Assembly: GCA_039917655.1 (NCBI GenBank) | Contig: JBDSJC010000105.1 | Coordinates: forward strand, 1-13,741 | Length of the DNA stretch: 13,741 nucleotides | Origin: PNKC01 sp039917655 | GTDB taxonomy: Bacteria > Chloroflexota > Dehalococcoidia > Tepidiformales > Tepidiformaceae | Direction of reading: 5' to 3' | Part shown: positions 1 through 6,866 of the stretch, piece by piece | Layout of the letters: every line of letters starts with the position of its first letter | Numbering within the stretch: position 1 is the first letter of the stretch | Notes under the pieces: generated by a model | Told to the model about the DNA's origin: nothing | Seen by the model: only the letters and a program-made list of their open reading frames with translations | Databases searched by the model: none | Position numbers and translations under genes: made by a program

Positions 1-166
1 GGACTCCTGCGAGGTAAGTGAACTCAGGATGGGCGTGGAAGACGTGCTGCTGGTCAGTCCCGGCGATTGGGACGGGCAAGCCAGAGGGGACGAGTACCGC
101 CCCCCCGCGGAGATCCCAGGAGCGGACAACGGCGGCGCGGCGGGAGATGAGATGCGACGAGTCCAT
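1..166 (-). CDS. M24-family (Xaa-Pro aminopeptidase-like) protein, N-terminal part, cut by window edge
   Basis: Only the first 55 codons are in the window; the gene continues beyond base 1. The translation begins MDSSHLISRRAAVV and goes on with a stretch containing VLVPSG, VPIAGTDQQHVF and EFTYLAG. That order (RRAA, then VLVPSG, then a GTDQ-type turn, then an aromatic residue plus YLAG) matches the creatinase-type N-terminal domain of aminopeptidase P, which precedes the metal-binding pita-bread catalytic domain. The catalytic domain is not visible, so peptidase activity cannot be confirmed and another M24 member (prolidase or creatinase-like) is possible. ATG at 166-164 is the first start after an in-frame TAG at 181-179. 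No clear Shine-Dalgarno precedes it. It lies 20 bp after the stop of the WYL regulator on the same strand, so the two are probably co-transcribed. The short frame and GC3-rich codons favour it over the overlapping plus-strand frames. Confidence 0.7.
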   Translation of the reverse strand, partial: MDSSHLISRRAAVVRSWDLRGGAVLVPSGLPVPIAGTDQQHVFHAHPEFTYLAGV

Positions 167-186
167 TGGGGGAGAAGTCTATCGGG

Positions 187-1161
187 TCAGGCGGAAGCGC
201 AGTAGCGGGCGGCGGCGGCGCGCATCGAGGCGGCGACTTCGGTTCGAAGGGCGGGTGGGGAGATGACGTACGCTTCGTGGCCCCAGCTTCGCACCCACGG
301 GGTGAACTCGAGGAGGCTGGGGAGGAGCACGCGAAGGCGCACGCCGCCGTCCGGGAGTTCTTCCAGTTGTTGGGTTGGGTGCCAGTAGCTCTCGCGGATG
401 CGGAGTGCGGCGGGCGGGGTGAACTCAACGCAGACATCGTACTGCTCGTCCCCGCCGAAGACGGCCCCTCCCCAGCTCTGGGCCAGGCGGCCCGCGATCT
501 CCGAGCCCTCGGGGGCCTCAAACAGTCGGCGGGTGATCTCGACGTGCTCAACCCGGTCGAGTTTGAAGACGCGCACTTCGCCATGTTCGTGGCTGAAGCC
601 AACCACGTAGGTGCCGCTCTGGGTGGCTTCGAGCAGGTACGGGTCGAAATCGAACGTACGCGAGGCTTTGGCCAACTGGGACCGGTAGGTCATTTCGATG
701 GTGAAGCTGTGGACCCAGGCGTCGGTGATGCTGCGCAGGGTTTCGGCGTGAGGCTTGTTCTCCGGCCGGGAGCGAAGATCGTCGATCGTGCGCTTGATGT
801 TCGCCGAGAGTTGCGGCGGGAGGGTGTCGGCGAGCTTCTGGAGCGCCTGTATGCTGTCCGGCTCGCTTTCGTTTACCGTCCGGGAGAAGACCCGGATGGC
901 GAAGTAGACGGCGCGCGATTCGTGCAGCGTGAGGCGCACGGGGCTCATGGGGTGGGCGCTGCCCGGCATGATGCTCCAGCGCCGGCCTTCGTAGAGAAGG
1001 GGGACGCCGAGTTCGGACTCGAGGTCCGCCATGTCGCGCTGAATGGTGCGCGGGCTGCGGTCCAGGTCGCGCGCCAGTTCGCGCACGCTGACGACGCCGC
1101 GTTGCATGAGGATGCTGTGGATGCGGCTCAGCCGGGTGGATTTTTTCGTCTGCTCGGTCAT
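187..1161 (-). CDS. HTH and WYL-domain transcriptional regulator
   Basis: A 324-residue DNA-binding regulator of the DeoR-like HTH plus WYL architecture. Residues about 10-60 form a winged HTH, with VVSVRELARDLDRSPRTIQRDMADLE as the recognition segment (split here for reading: VVSVRELARDL then DRSPRTIQRDM). Residues about 150-210 form the WYL domain, which binds a ligand or nucleic acid in known members. The name-giving triad is not canonical: the segment SGTYVVGF (182-189) has T-Y-V where W-Y-L is usual. Residues about 240-320 fit the WCX extension, ending SWGHEAYVISPPALR. ATG at 1161-1159 is preceded by GAGGGG six bases upstream. It is divergent from the DUF3090 gene and followed 20 bp later by the M24 gene, a plausible target. 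Its ligand cannot be told from sequence. The long plus-strand frame over the same bases is a shadow. Confidence 0.88.
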   Translation of the reverse strand: MTEQTKKSTRLSRIHSILMQRGVVSVRELARDLDRSPRTIQRDMADLESELGVPLLYEGRRWSIMPGSAHPMSPVRLTLHESRAVYFAIRVFSRTVNESEPDSIQALQKLADTLPPQLSANIKRTIDDLRSRPENKPHAETLRSITDAWVHSFTIEMTYRSQLAKASRTFDFDPYLLEATQSGTYVVGFSHEHGEVRVFKLDRVEHVEITRRLFEAPEGSEIAGRLAQSWGGAVFGGDEQYDVCVEFTPPAALRIRESYWHPTQQLEELPDGGVRLRVLLPSLLEFTPWVRSWGHEAYVISPPALRTEVAASMRAAAARYCASA

Positions 1162-1343
1162 CGGACGCCCCTCAAAGGTCGGAGTTGCAGGCCAGGCATG
1201 GGGGCCTGCCCTCGGAAAGCGACCATAAGTGGAGTCCGCGACATTTTATGACGTGTTGTGACTGGAGTGTGAAGATTCGGCACGCCAGGGACACGATTGC
1301 GCATCGGCGACGGGAACGCGGGAGTTGCGTAGGATCGAATGCC
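1162..1343. promoter_or_regulatory. Divergent intergenic region with candidate inverted-repeat operator
   Basis: This is 182 bp between the WYL regulator (leftward) and the DUF3090 gene (rightward), so promoters for both should lie here. It contains an inverted pair CATAA (1224-1228) and TTATG (1246-1250), 22 bp centre to centre (two helical turns), in an AT-rich patch (1241-1250) that could also serve as a -10 element in either direction. No convincing -35/-10 pair was found. A role as operator for the adjacent regulator is an inference from position only. Confidence 0.3.
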
Positions 1344-1859
1344 ATGGCAGATGCGCGAGAATTCGGTGAGTTGATCTACATTTCGGCCGAGGCGATTGGG
1401 CAGCCCGGCCAGCGGCGGTTCCGGATGCGGGCGATGAACGCGAAGTCGGAACTCGCCACTCTTTGGCTGGAGAAAGAACAGCTTGTTGCGCTCGGCGACG
1501 CCATGGAGGCTGTGCTGAAGGACGAGGGCTTCGAGTACCAGCGGTTGCCGCTCGACGACCGCGGCCAGGAGCCAGTCCTGCCGCTGGACGCCGTCATTGA
1601 ACTGCAGATTGGCCAACTTTCGATGGGGCTGAACCGGGAAACGAAGCGCGTGGTACTGATCACCGGGGACTCCGCTGACCCGGACGATGGGAGCGCGACA
1701 ACGCTGCAGATGGATTTTGACTACCGCACGGCATACGAACTGCGGACGCGGATTTCGGAGGTGGTGGCCGCCGGCCGGCCGCCTTGCCCACTGTGCACGG
1801 GCCCGATGGACCCTGAGGGGCACGTCTGTGTGAAGACGAACGGGCATCACCCGCACTAA
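1344..1859 (+). CDS. DUF3090 (TIGR03847) family protein
   Basis: A 171-residue protein of a family of unknown function found mainly in Actinomycetota and Chloroflexota. The diagnostic features are the N-terminal ELIYISAEAIGQPGQRRF, a middle segment with VLITGD, and the C-terminal tail GRPPCPLCTGPMDPEGHVC. That tail gives C148-x2-C151 and H160-x-C162, which looks like a small zinc-binding knuckle (inferred). In actinobacteria the family usually neighbours a histidine-phosphatase-like gene; here the gene stands alone between a divergent WYL regulator and a convergent broken ORF. I chose ATG at 1344 because family members begin close to this point (MADAREFGELIY), with AGGAT at 1331-1335 as a moderate ribosome-binding site. 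The frame is open back to 1185, but that extension reads unlike a protein and holds promoter sequence. The biochemical role is unknown. Confidence 0.87.
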   Translation: MADAREFGELIYISAEAIGQPGQRRFRMRAMNAKSELATLWLEKEQLVALGDAMEAVLKDEGFEYQRLPLDDRGQEPVLPLDAVIELQIGQLSMGLNRETKRVVLITGDSADPDDGSATTLQMDFDYRTAYELRTRISEVVAAGRPPCPLCTGPMDPEGHVCVKTNGHHPH

Positions 1860-1875
1860 GGAGCGGGGGCGCACT

Positions 1876-2300
1876 TCAGCTTTGGTGTTCTGGGTGCCGG
1901 GCCTTCAACGTGTCGTCGCAAGTCGCAAAGGCTCCGCGGCGTCCGTGCATGTGGAACGAGTAGCCGATCACCGCCTGCAATGACCGCTCCAGCTGGGGCG
2001 GCAACGGGTGCGGAAACCATCGTTCAAGGACATAGGCGCGGATCAGGAAGTCCACTTCCCGGACGATGTGGAGATCGGCGAGTACGTCGGGCACGAGATG
2101 GGCAACTCGACCCCGACGTACTCGCTCCCGTCGCGGAAAGTCAAGAAGCTCTCGGCTGTTGCGGAATTGTCGGTCATCGCGGTCATGCCGAACGCGGTCT
2201 TGCGCAGGTCAAGGACAACGATGCCCCAACCGTTTTTCTTCGCCGGGATCCAGGGGAAGTCGGGGGCGGTTTCGAAAGGGGTCAAGGGATTCATTGCCAT
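1876..2300 (-). pseudogene. Unrecognised small gene, apparently split by one frameshift
   Basis: Two minus-strand frames join into a plausible protein of about 140 residues. The first runs from ATG 2300 (MAMNPLTPFETAPDF ... FRDGSEYVGVELPIS) and stays protein-like to about 2095, then turns into low-complexity sequence before its stop at 2043. The second, open through 2094-1876, begins protein-like exactly there (VPDVLADLHIVREVDFLIRA ... KARHPEHQS). The switch needs one missing base (or two extra) near 2085-2125. This may be a decayed gene, a real frameshift or a sequencing error. I recognise no family. The stretch is visibly less GC-rich than its neighbours, which suits accessory or acquired DNA. 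It converges on the DUF3090 gene with a 16-bp gap. No good ribosome-binding site is seen before ATG 2300. An antisense plus-strand frame (1980-2537) competes but starts with long Gly/Arg-rich junk. Confidence 0.4.
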
Positions 2301-2345
2301 GAGTCAGCATCAATCGCGCCTGCGCCATCGGATGTCGCGCCAGCC

Positions 2346-2555
2346 CTACCCCAAGCCCTTCCGGACAGGCTGCCCAATCCAATCGAAGAATGGTTCCAGA
2401 CTTCGAGCGTCCTCGGCAACCCTATCGACAAAGTCGATATCACTGCTCACGAAACTTGCCTTGTAGTGCCGAACGACCTTGATCTCGGGCGACCACCCCC
2501 CGGGAGGTTTCTTGATTGCCTCCGCGATGACTTCTGAGAGAAGAGGCGATGGCAT
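2346..2555 (-). CDS. Small hypothetical ORF, possibly a fragment of a decayed gene
   Basis: A 69-residue frame beginning MPSPLLSEVIAEAIKKPPGG and ending FFDWIGQPVRKGLG. Composition is protein-like (hydrophobic and charged residues alternate, no low complexity), but I recognise no family. No Shine-Dalgarno precedes ATG 2555. Upstream on the same strand another frame (about 2714-2540) also reads like protein (RPEIFLPPRAENTERIMLG) and would join this one by a frameshift near 2545, so this could be the middle of a longer broken gene reaching back over the phosphofructokinase promoter. Downstream, the same frame carries TAG, TGA and TGA within 46 bases, then reopens at ATG 2300. The region is lower in GC than the flanking genes. 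Either a real small gene or a remnant; the evidence is weak. Confidence 0.3.
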   Translation of the reverse strand: MPSPLLSEVIAEAIKKPPGGWSPEIKVVRHYKASFVSSDIDFVDRVAEDARSLEPFFDWIGQPVRKGLG

Positions 2556-2704
2556 CGAATTGGCAGGGCAGGAGGACGATGCGGGTTCCGAGCATGATGC
2601 GCTCTGTGTTTTCGGCCCGCGGCGGTAGGAAGATCTCGGGGCGACTGAGCGCGGCGCGAATCGATGTATTGCGCGATGCGGGCCGTGACGGGCACATTGG
2701 GAGG

Positions 2705-3676
2705 GTGAAACGCATCGGCATCCTCACGAGTGGCGGAGACGCGCCTGGTATGAACGCGGCGATCCGGGCTGTGGTCCGCAGTGCGGGACCCCGCGGCATC
2801 ACGGTGGTCGGCTACCTGGATGGCTACAGCGGGTTTGTGGCGGGCGAATTCGAGGAACTCGACGACCGGGCAGTCGGAAACATCATTCACCGGGGCGGGA
2901 CGATCATCGGGACCTCACGCTGCCCGGAGTTCCTCGACGCGGCGGTGCGCGCGGCCGCCGCCCGCCAGATGCATGAGGACCGCGTCGAAGGGCTCATCGT
3001 GATCGGCGGCGACGGGAGTTTCCGGGGCGCGCTCGCTCTCCACGAAGAACAGGGCACCCTGGTGGCGGGTGTGCCGGGGACGATCGACAACGATGTCTAC
3101 GGCACCGACGAGACAATCGGGTTCGACACAGCCATGAATACCGCCGTGCTGGCGATCGATCAGGTGCGCGACACGAGCGAATCCACGGGAACGATGTTCT
3201 TCGTGGAAGTGATGGGCCGCACGAGCGGCGCGCTGGCCTTACAGACGGCGCTGGCGGCCGGGGCGGCTGGCGTACTGGTGCCGGAGGCGCAAGGCGAGTT
3301 CAGCGAGCTGGCGAAGCGGCTGCGTGCGTCCATCGAAAAGGGCAAACGCAGCCACATTATCGTCGTCGCCGAGGGTGAGGAGCCGGGCGGGGCGTTCGCG
3401 GTCGCGGAAAGGATGGCAAAGGCGATCGACCATCCGTACCGGGTGGTCGTCCTCGGGCACGTGCAACGCGGCGGGCGGCCGACGGCGCGCGACCGGATCA
3501 TCGCCGCCGAGGCGGGGGCGCTCGCCGTCCAGGCGCTCTGCGCGGGACGGTCCGGGATAATGATCGGCCGCCGCGATGGGAGATCGTTCGAGGTGCCGCT
3601 GGTGGATGTGGTGCGGTTCAAGCATCCGCGGCCTCAGTACGGGTTGCTGCAGTTGGCGCAGGAACTCTCCGGCTGA
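2705..3676 (+). CDS. pfkA: ATP-dependent 6-phosphofructokinase
   Basis: A 323-residue glycolytic enzyme that phosphorylates fructose 6-phosphate to fructose 1,6-bisphosphate in the cytosol; length is typical for bacterial PfkA. Visible motifs: ILTSGGDAPGMNAAIR (6-21), GGDGS (101-105), where Gly104 indicates ATP rather than pyrophosphate as donor, PGTIDND (124-130) with catalytic Asp128, MGRTSG (170-175) and GHVQRGG near the C-terminus. R21 and R25 of the E. coli effector site are conserved. Oddity: the E. coli Arg162 equivalent, which contacts fructose 6-phosphate across the subunit interface, is Thr163 here (STGTMFFVEVMGR). I chose GTG 2705 because the family begins M-K-R-I-G; GGGAGG abuts it with no spacer, so the start is not certain (TTG 2669 is an in-frame alternative). 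Peroxiredoxin follows 56 bp later. Confidence 0.93.
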   Translation: MKRIGILTSGGDAPGMNAAIRAVVRSAGPRGITVVGYLDGYSGFVAGEFEELDDRAVGNIIHRGGTIIGTSRCPEFLDAAVRAAAARQMHEDRVEGLIVIGGDGSFRGALALHEEQGTLVAGVPGTIDNDVYGTDETIGFDTAMNTAVLAIDQVRDTSESTGTMFFVEVMGRTSGALALQTALAAGAAGVLVPEAQGEFSELAKRLRASIEKGKRSHIIVVAEGEEPGGAFAVAERMAKAIDHPYRVVVLGHVQRGGRPTARDRIIAAEAGALAVQALCAGRSGIMIGRRDGRSFEVPLVDVVRFKHPRPQYGLLQLAQELSG

Positions 3677-3732
3677 CGGTCCTGATTCGCGAGCCGTTGT
3701 AGGATCAGGGCAGTTCCTGTTCGAGGTGACGA

Positions 3733-4218
3733 ATGAATACTGCGCCCGCGGTGGGCGAGGAAGCGCCGGGTTTCGCGCTTAACGACCAGTCCGGCGAGAC
3801 GGTCCGGCTGGCTGAGCTGCGCGGAAAATGGGTGGTGGTGTACTTCTACCCGAAGGACGACACGCCGGGATGCACGCGGGAGGCCTGCAACCTGCGCGAT
3901 AACCACGCGGCAATCCAGAAGGCTGGTGCGGTGGTGCTGGGCGTGAGTGGCGACAGCGCAGCTTCGCACGCGAAGTTCGCGGAGAAATACGAGTTGCCGT
4001 TTCAACTGCTGGTGGATGACGACGACCACTCGGTGGCGCGGGCCTACGGCGCGTACGGCGTGAAGAAGAATTACGGCAAGACGTACGAAGGCATTATCCG
4101 CTCGACAGTGATCATCGGTCCGCGGGGGCGAATTGCGAAGGTGTGGTCGAAAGTGAAGCCGGACGCGCACGGGGACGAGGTGCTCGCTTGGCTGCGGAAG
4201 GCGGCGGCGCCAGACTAG
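3733..4218 (+). CDS. bcp: Peroxiredoxin of the BCP/PrxQ type
   Basis: A 161-residue thiol peroxidase that reduces hydrogen peroxide and organic hydroperoxides, recycled by thioredoxin or a similar donor. The active-site segment YPKDDTPGCTREACNLRD holds the peroxidatic Cys47 and, five residues on, the resolving Cys52, the spacing of the atypical 2-Cys BCP group. The thioredoxin-fold start (VGEEAPGFALNDQSGE) and length are typical for the family. No signal peptide, so cytosolic. ATG 3733 has GAGGTGA (3723-3729) a few bases upstream, a strong ribosome-binding site. It sits 56 bp after pfkA and 67 bp before the aminopeptidase, all on one strand, so co-transcription is plausible though no terminator or promoter settles it. 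Confidence 0.95.
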   Translation: MNTAPAVGEEAPGFALNDQSGETVRLAELRGKWVVVYFYPKDDTPGCTREACNLRDNHAAIQKAGAVVLGVSGDSAASHAKFAEKYELPFQLLVDDDDHSVARAYGAYGVKKNYGKTYEGIIRSTVIIGPRGRIAKVWSKVKPDAHGDEVLAWLRKAAAPD

Positions 4219-4285
4219 AACTTATGACCGTTAGGTAGGCCGTGGTTAGCATGCGGCCTCACGAGCCGAACTCGGGAGGCAAAGT

Positions 4286-6823
4286 ATGGCCAGGTGCACG
4301 CGACACAGCGACTGGGTGGACGAAAAGACGCCACCGCACGCACTACCCGGAGACCATGCGGTGTGGCCTCGTGACCGCGTGGTGGATGTGCTGCACATGA
4401 AGGTGGACGTGCGCCTTGACGTCCCGAACAAGCGCGTGAGCGGGACCGTGACGCATACCGTCGCGCCGATGAACGACGGCGTGGTAGCGGCCGAGTTCGA
4501 CGCCATCGACATGGATATCCAGTCGGTGGTGGTGGCGAAACAGCCAGCCATCTACCGGTACGACGGGGCGAAGCTCTTCGTCGAACTCGGGACGCGAAAG
4601 AAGGGCCAGGAGGTGACGGTCGCGATTCAGTACACGGCGACGCCGCGGATCGGGCTATATTTCATCCAGCCAGACGAAGGGTATCCGGAGAAGCCGGTGC
4701 AGGTCTGGTCGCAGTGCCAGGACGAAGATACGCGCTACTGGATCCCGTGCTTTGACCACCCGAGCGAGAAGCAGACGACGGAGATGATCGCCACGGTGCC
4801 AGGGACGTGGTTCGCGCTTTCGAACGGGCGGCTCTTGCAGGAAAAGAAGAACAAGGACGGGACGAAGAGGTTTCATTGGCACCAGGACCGCCCGCACTCG
4901 ACGTACATCATCACGCTAGCGGCAGGCGAATTCAGCCAGATCAAAGCGAGCCACAACGGACTGACCGTGGACTACTTCGTCGAACCGAAAGACGTGGAGA
5001 GCGGCGAACTGACCTTCAAGAACACTCCGGAGATGATCCGCGTCTTCGAGGAGATCACGGGGGTGGCCTATCCCTGGGCGAAGTACAGCCAGATCGTCGT
5101 TCGTGACTTCGTCTTCGGGGGGATGGAGAACACGAGCGCCACGACGATGACCGAGACGATCCTGCTGGATAAGAAGGCGACAAAGGACTATTCGAGCGAC
5201 CCGTTGATTTCGCACGAGTTGGCGCACATGTGGTACGGCGACCTGCTGACCTGCCGGGACTGGTCCCATGGCTGGCTGAACGAGAGCTTCGCGACGTATA
5301 TGGAGATGCTCTGGGACGAGCGGTTCCTGGGCGTTGACGAGTACCGCCGGGGCGCGATCGAGAATACCGAACTTTACGTGGAGGAGCGCTACCGAAGGCC
5401 GATCGTGACCAACGTGTTCAACGAACCGATCGATATCTTCGACCGCCACCTGTACGAAAAGGGCAGCGTAGTGCTGCATACGCTGCGGGGCGTACTGGGG
5501 GACGACCAGTTTTTTCGGTCAATCCAGCGGTACACACGCGACAACCAGGAGCGCAGCGTGATCACCCAGGACCTGGTGAACGCGATTGCGGCTGAGACCG
5601 GGCGGAATCTGGAATGGTTCTTCGACCAGTGGGTGTACCGGCCCGGCCACCCCGAGTTCAAGGTAGGTTGGAGTTGGGACGACGACGCCAGGCTGGCGAC
5701 CGTCTCGGTGAAGCAAACCCAGGGGACGGACGATGGCACCCCCGCGGTGTTCCGCGCGCCCTTGACGATCGACTTTCGCAAGGGGCGGGCGAAGCCGGTG
5801 GCGTTCAAGGTTGAGGTCAACCAGCGAGAGCAGACGTTCGTCTTCCCGCTGGCGGCAAAGCCGGACCTCTGCCGGTTTGACCCGTACAACTGGGTGCTGA
5901 AGGAGCTCGATTTCGAGAAGTCGTCCGGTGAACTGCGGTTGCAACTGCGGGACGACGATGACATCGCCGGGAGACAGCGCGCCGCGACCGGCCTCGGCAA
6001 GAAAGGCGGAGCCGACGCGGTGGGCGCCCTCGAAGCGGCGGTGACGGCCGACAAGCACTGGAGTGTGCAGGCCGCGGCCGCCAAGGCCCTCGGCGTGACA
6101 CGTACGGCTGCTGCGCGCGCCGCGCTGCTGCGGTCGCTGGCAGTGCGGCATCCGAAGGCGCGGCGGGCGGTGGTCGCCGCGCTGGGCGAATTCAAGGGCG
6201 ACGAAGCGGTGTTCGCGGCGCTCGTGCCGCTCGCCAAACGCGACGCCTCGTACTTCGTTGAATCCGAGGCGAACAAGTCGATCGGCAAGCTTCGCATGCC
6301 GGGGTCGATGGACGTCTTAAGAGCGAGCATCAGGCGGGGTTCGTACCGCGAGATCGTGCGGCAGGGCTGCATCCACGGGTTCGTGGAACTGCGGGAGGAA
6401 GCTGGGCTTGAGGAGATCCTGGCGGCTGCGAAGTATGGCTCCCCGCCGCAGGCTCGGCAGGTGGCGATCGCCGCGCTGGCGCTACTCGGTCAGTACTTCG
6501 AAGCTCGACAGAAGGAGTTGGGCGAGACGATCGCGGAGTTCACGGACGACCCGGATTTCCGCGTGCGAATTGCAGCCGCCAACGCGCTGTCAACCCTCCG
6601 CGCCACGGATCAAGTGAAGGCGCTCGACCGGATGGCGGCGAAGGAGTTGGATGGGCGGGCCGTACGGACCGCTCGGGAGGCTGCCGCAAAGCTGCGCAAG
6701 GGCGGCGAAACGGCCAGTGAAGTGAAGGCCCTGCGCGAAGAGTTCGAAAAGCTGCGTGAGCAGAACAGCGAACTGCGCGACAAGGTGGACCGTCTGGAGG
6801 CTCGCACCAGCGGCAAGCCGTGA
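4286..6823 (+). CDS. M1-family zinc aminopeptidase with C-terminal HEAT repeats and coiled coil
   Basis: An 845-residue metallo-aminopeptidase that removes N-terminal residues from peptides. The N-terminal beta domain (to about 215) leads into a thermolysin-like catalytic domain with the exopeptidase motif GGMEN (278-282), the zinc site HELAH (H310, E311, H314) plus E333 eighteen residues on (NESFA), and the transition-state Tyr390 in LYEKGS. After a beta-sandwich (about 455-550), residues about 558-790 form alpha-helical HEAT-like repeats rich in Ala, such as AAAAKALGV and RIAAANALSTL, and about 808-840 a heptad-patterned coiled coil (FEKLREQNSELRDKVDRLEA). No signal peptide or membrane segment, so probably cytosolic. 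ATG 4286 has GGGAGG (4274-4279) six bases upstream. The repeats replace the usual ERAP-type C-terminal domain of PepN. The coiled coil may give oligomers (inferred). glpK begins 43 bp downstream. Confidence 0.95.
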   Translation: MARCTRHSDWVDEKTPPHALPGDHAVWPRDRVVDVLHMKVDVRLDVPNKRVSGTVTHTVAPMNDGVVAAEFDAIDMDIQSVVVAKQPAIYRYDGAKLFVELGTRKKGQEVTVAIQYTATPRIGLYFIQPDEGYPEKPVQVWSQCQDEDTRYWIPCFDHPSEKQTTEMIATVPGTWFALSNGRLLQEKKNKDGTKRFHWHQDRPHSTYIITLAAGEFSQIKASHNGLTVDYFVEPKDVESGELTFKNTPEMIRVFEEITGVAYPWAKYSQIVVRDFVFGGMENTSATTMTETILLDKKATKDYSSDPLISHELAHMWYGDLLTCRDWSHGWLNESFATYMEMLWDERFLGVDEYRRGAIENTELYVEERYRRPIVTNVFNEPIDIFDRHLYEKGSVVLHTLRGVLGDDQFFRSIQRYTRDNQERSVITQDLVNAIAAETGRNLEWFFDQWVYRPGHPEFKVGWSWDDDARLATVSVKQTQGTDDGTPAVFRAPLTIDFRKGRAKPVAFKVEVNQREQTFVFPLAAKPDLCRFDPYNWVLKELDFEKSSGELRLQLRDDDDIAGRQRAATGLGKKGGADAVGALEAAVTADKHWSVQAAAAKALGVTRTAAARAALLRSLAVRHPKARRAVVAALGEFKGDEAVFAALVPLAKRDASYFVESEANKSIGKLRMPGSMDVLRASIRRGSYREIVRQGCIHGFVELREEAGLEEILAAAKYGSPPQARQVAIAALALLGQYFEARQKELGETIAEFTDDPDFRVRIAAANALSTLRATDQVKALDRMAAKELDGRAVRTAREAAAKLRKGGETASEVKALREEFEKLREQNSELRDKVDRLEARTSGKP

Positions 6824-6866
6824 GCCGCTGATCGACAGATTGACCATTCGCGCGGAGAATCGCGCA

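Noticed and set aside
166..1251. Long plus-strand ORF of 361 codons
   Set aside because: It is antisense to the WYL regulator, whose translation shows clear HTH, WYL and WCX features; the plus frame is Gly/Ala/Arg-rich and matches nothing.
1980..2537. Plus-strand ORF of 185 codons in the lower-GC patch
   Set aside because: The first half is Gly/Arg-rich low complexity and no ribosome-binding site was seen; its later part looks protein-like only because it mirrors the minus-strand frame. Not excluded with certainty.
4237..4259. Inverted repeat AGGCCG/CGGCCT between the peroxiredoxin and aminopeptidase genes
   Set aside because: Six pairs with an 11-base loop and no T-run; too weak to call a terminator.
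5389..6372. Minus-strand ORF of 327 codons
   Set aside because: Antisense to the M1 aminopeptidase catalytic and HEAT regions; Ser/Arg-rich with no recognisable motif.
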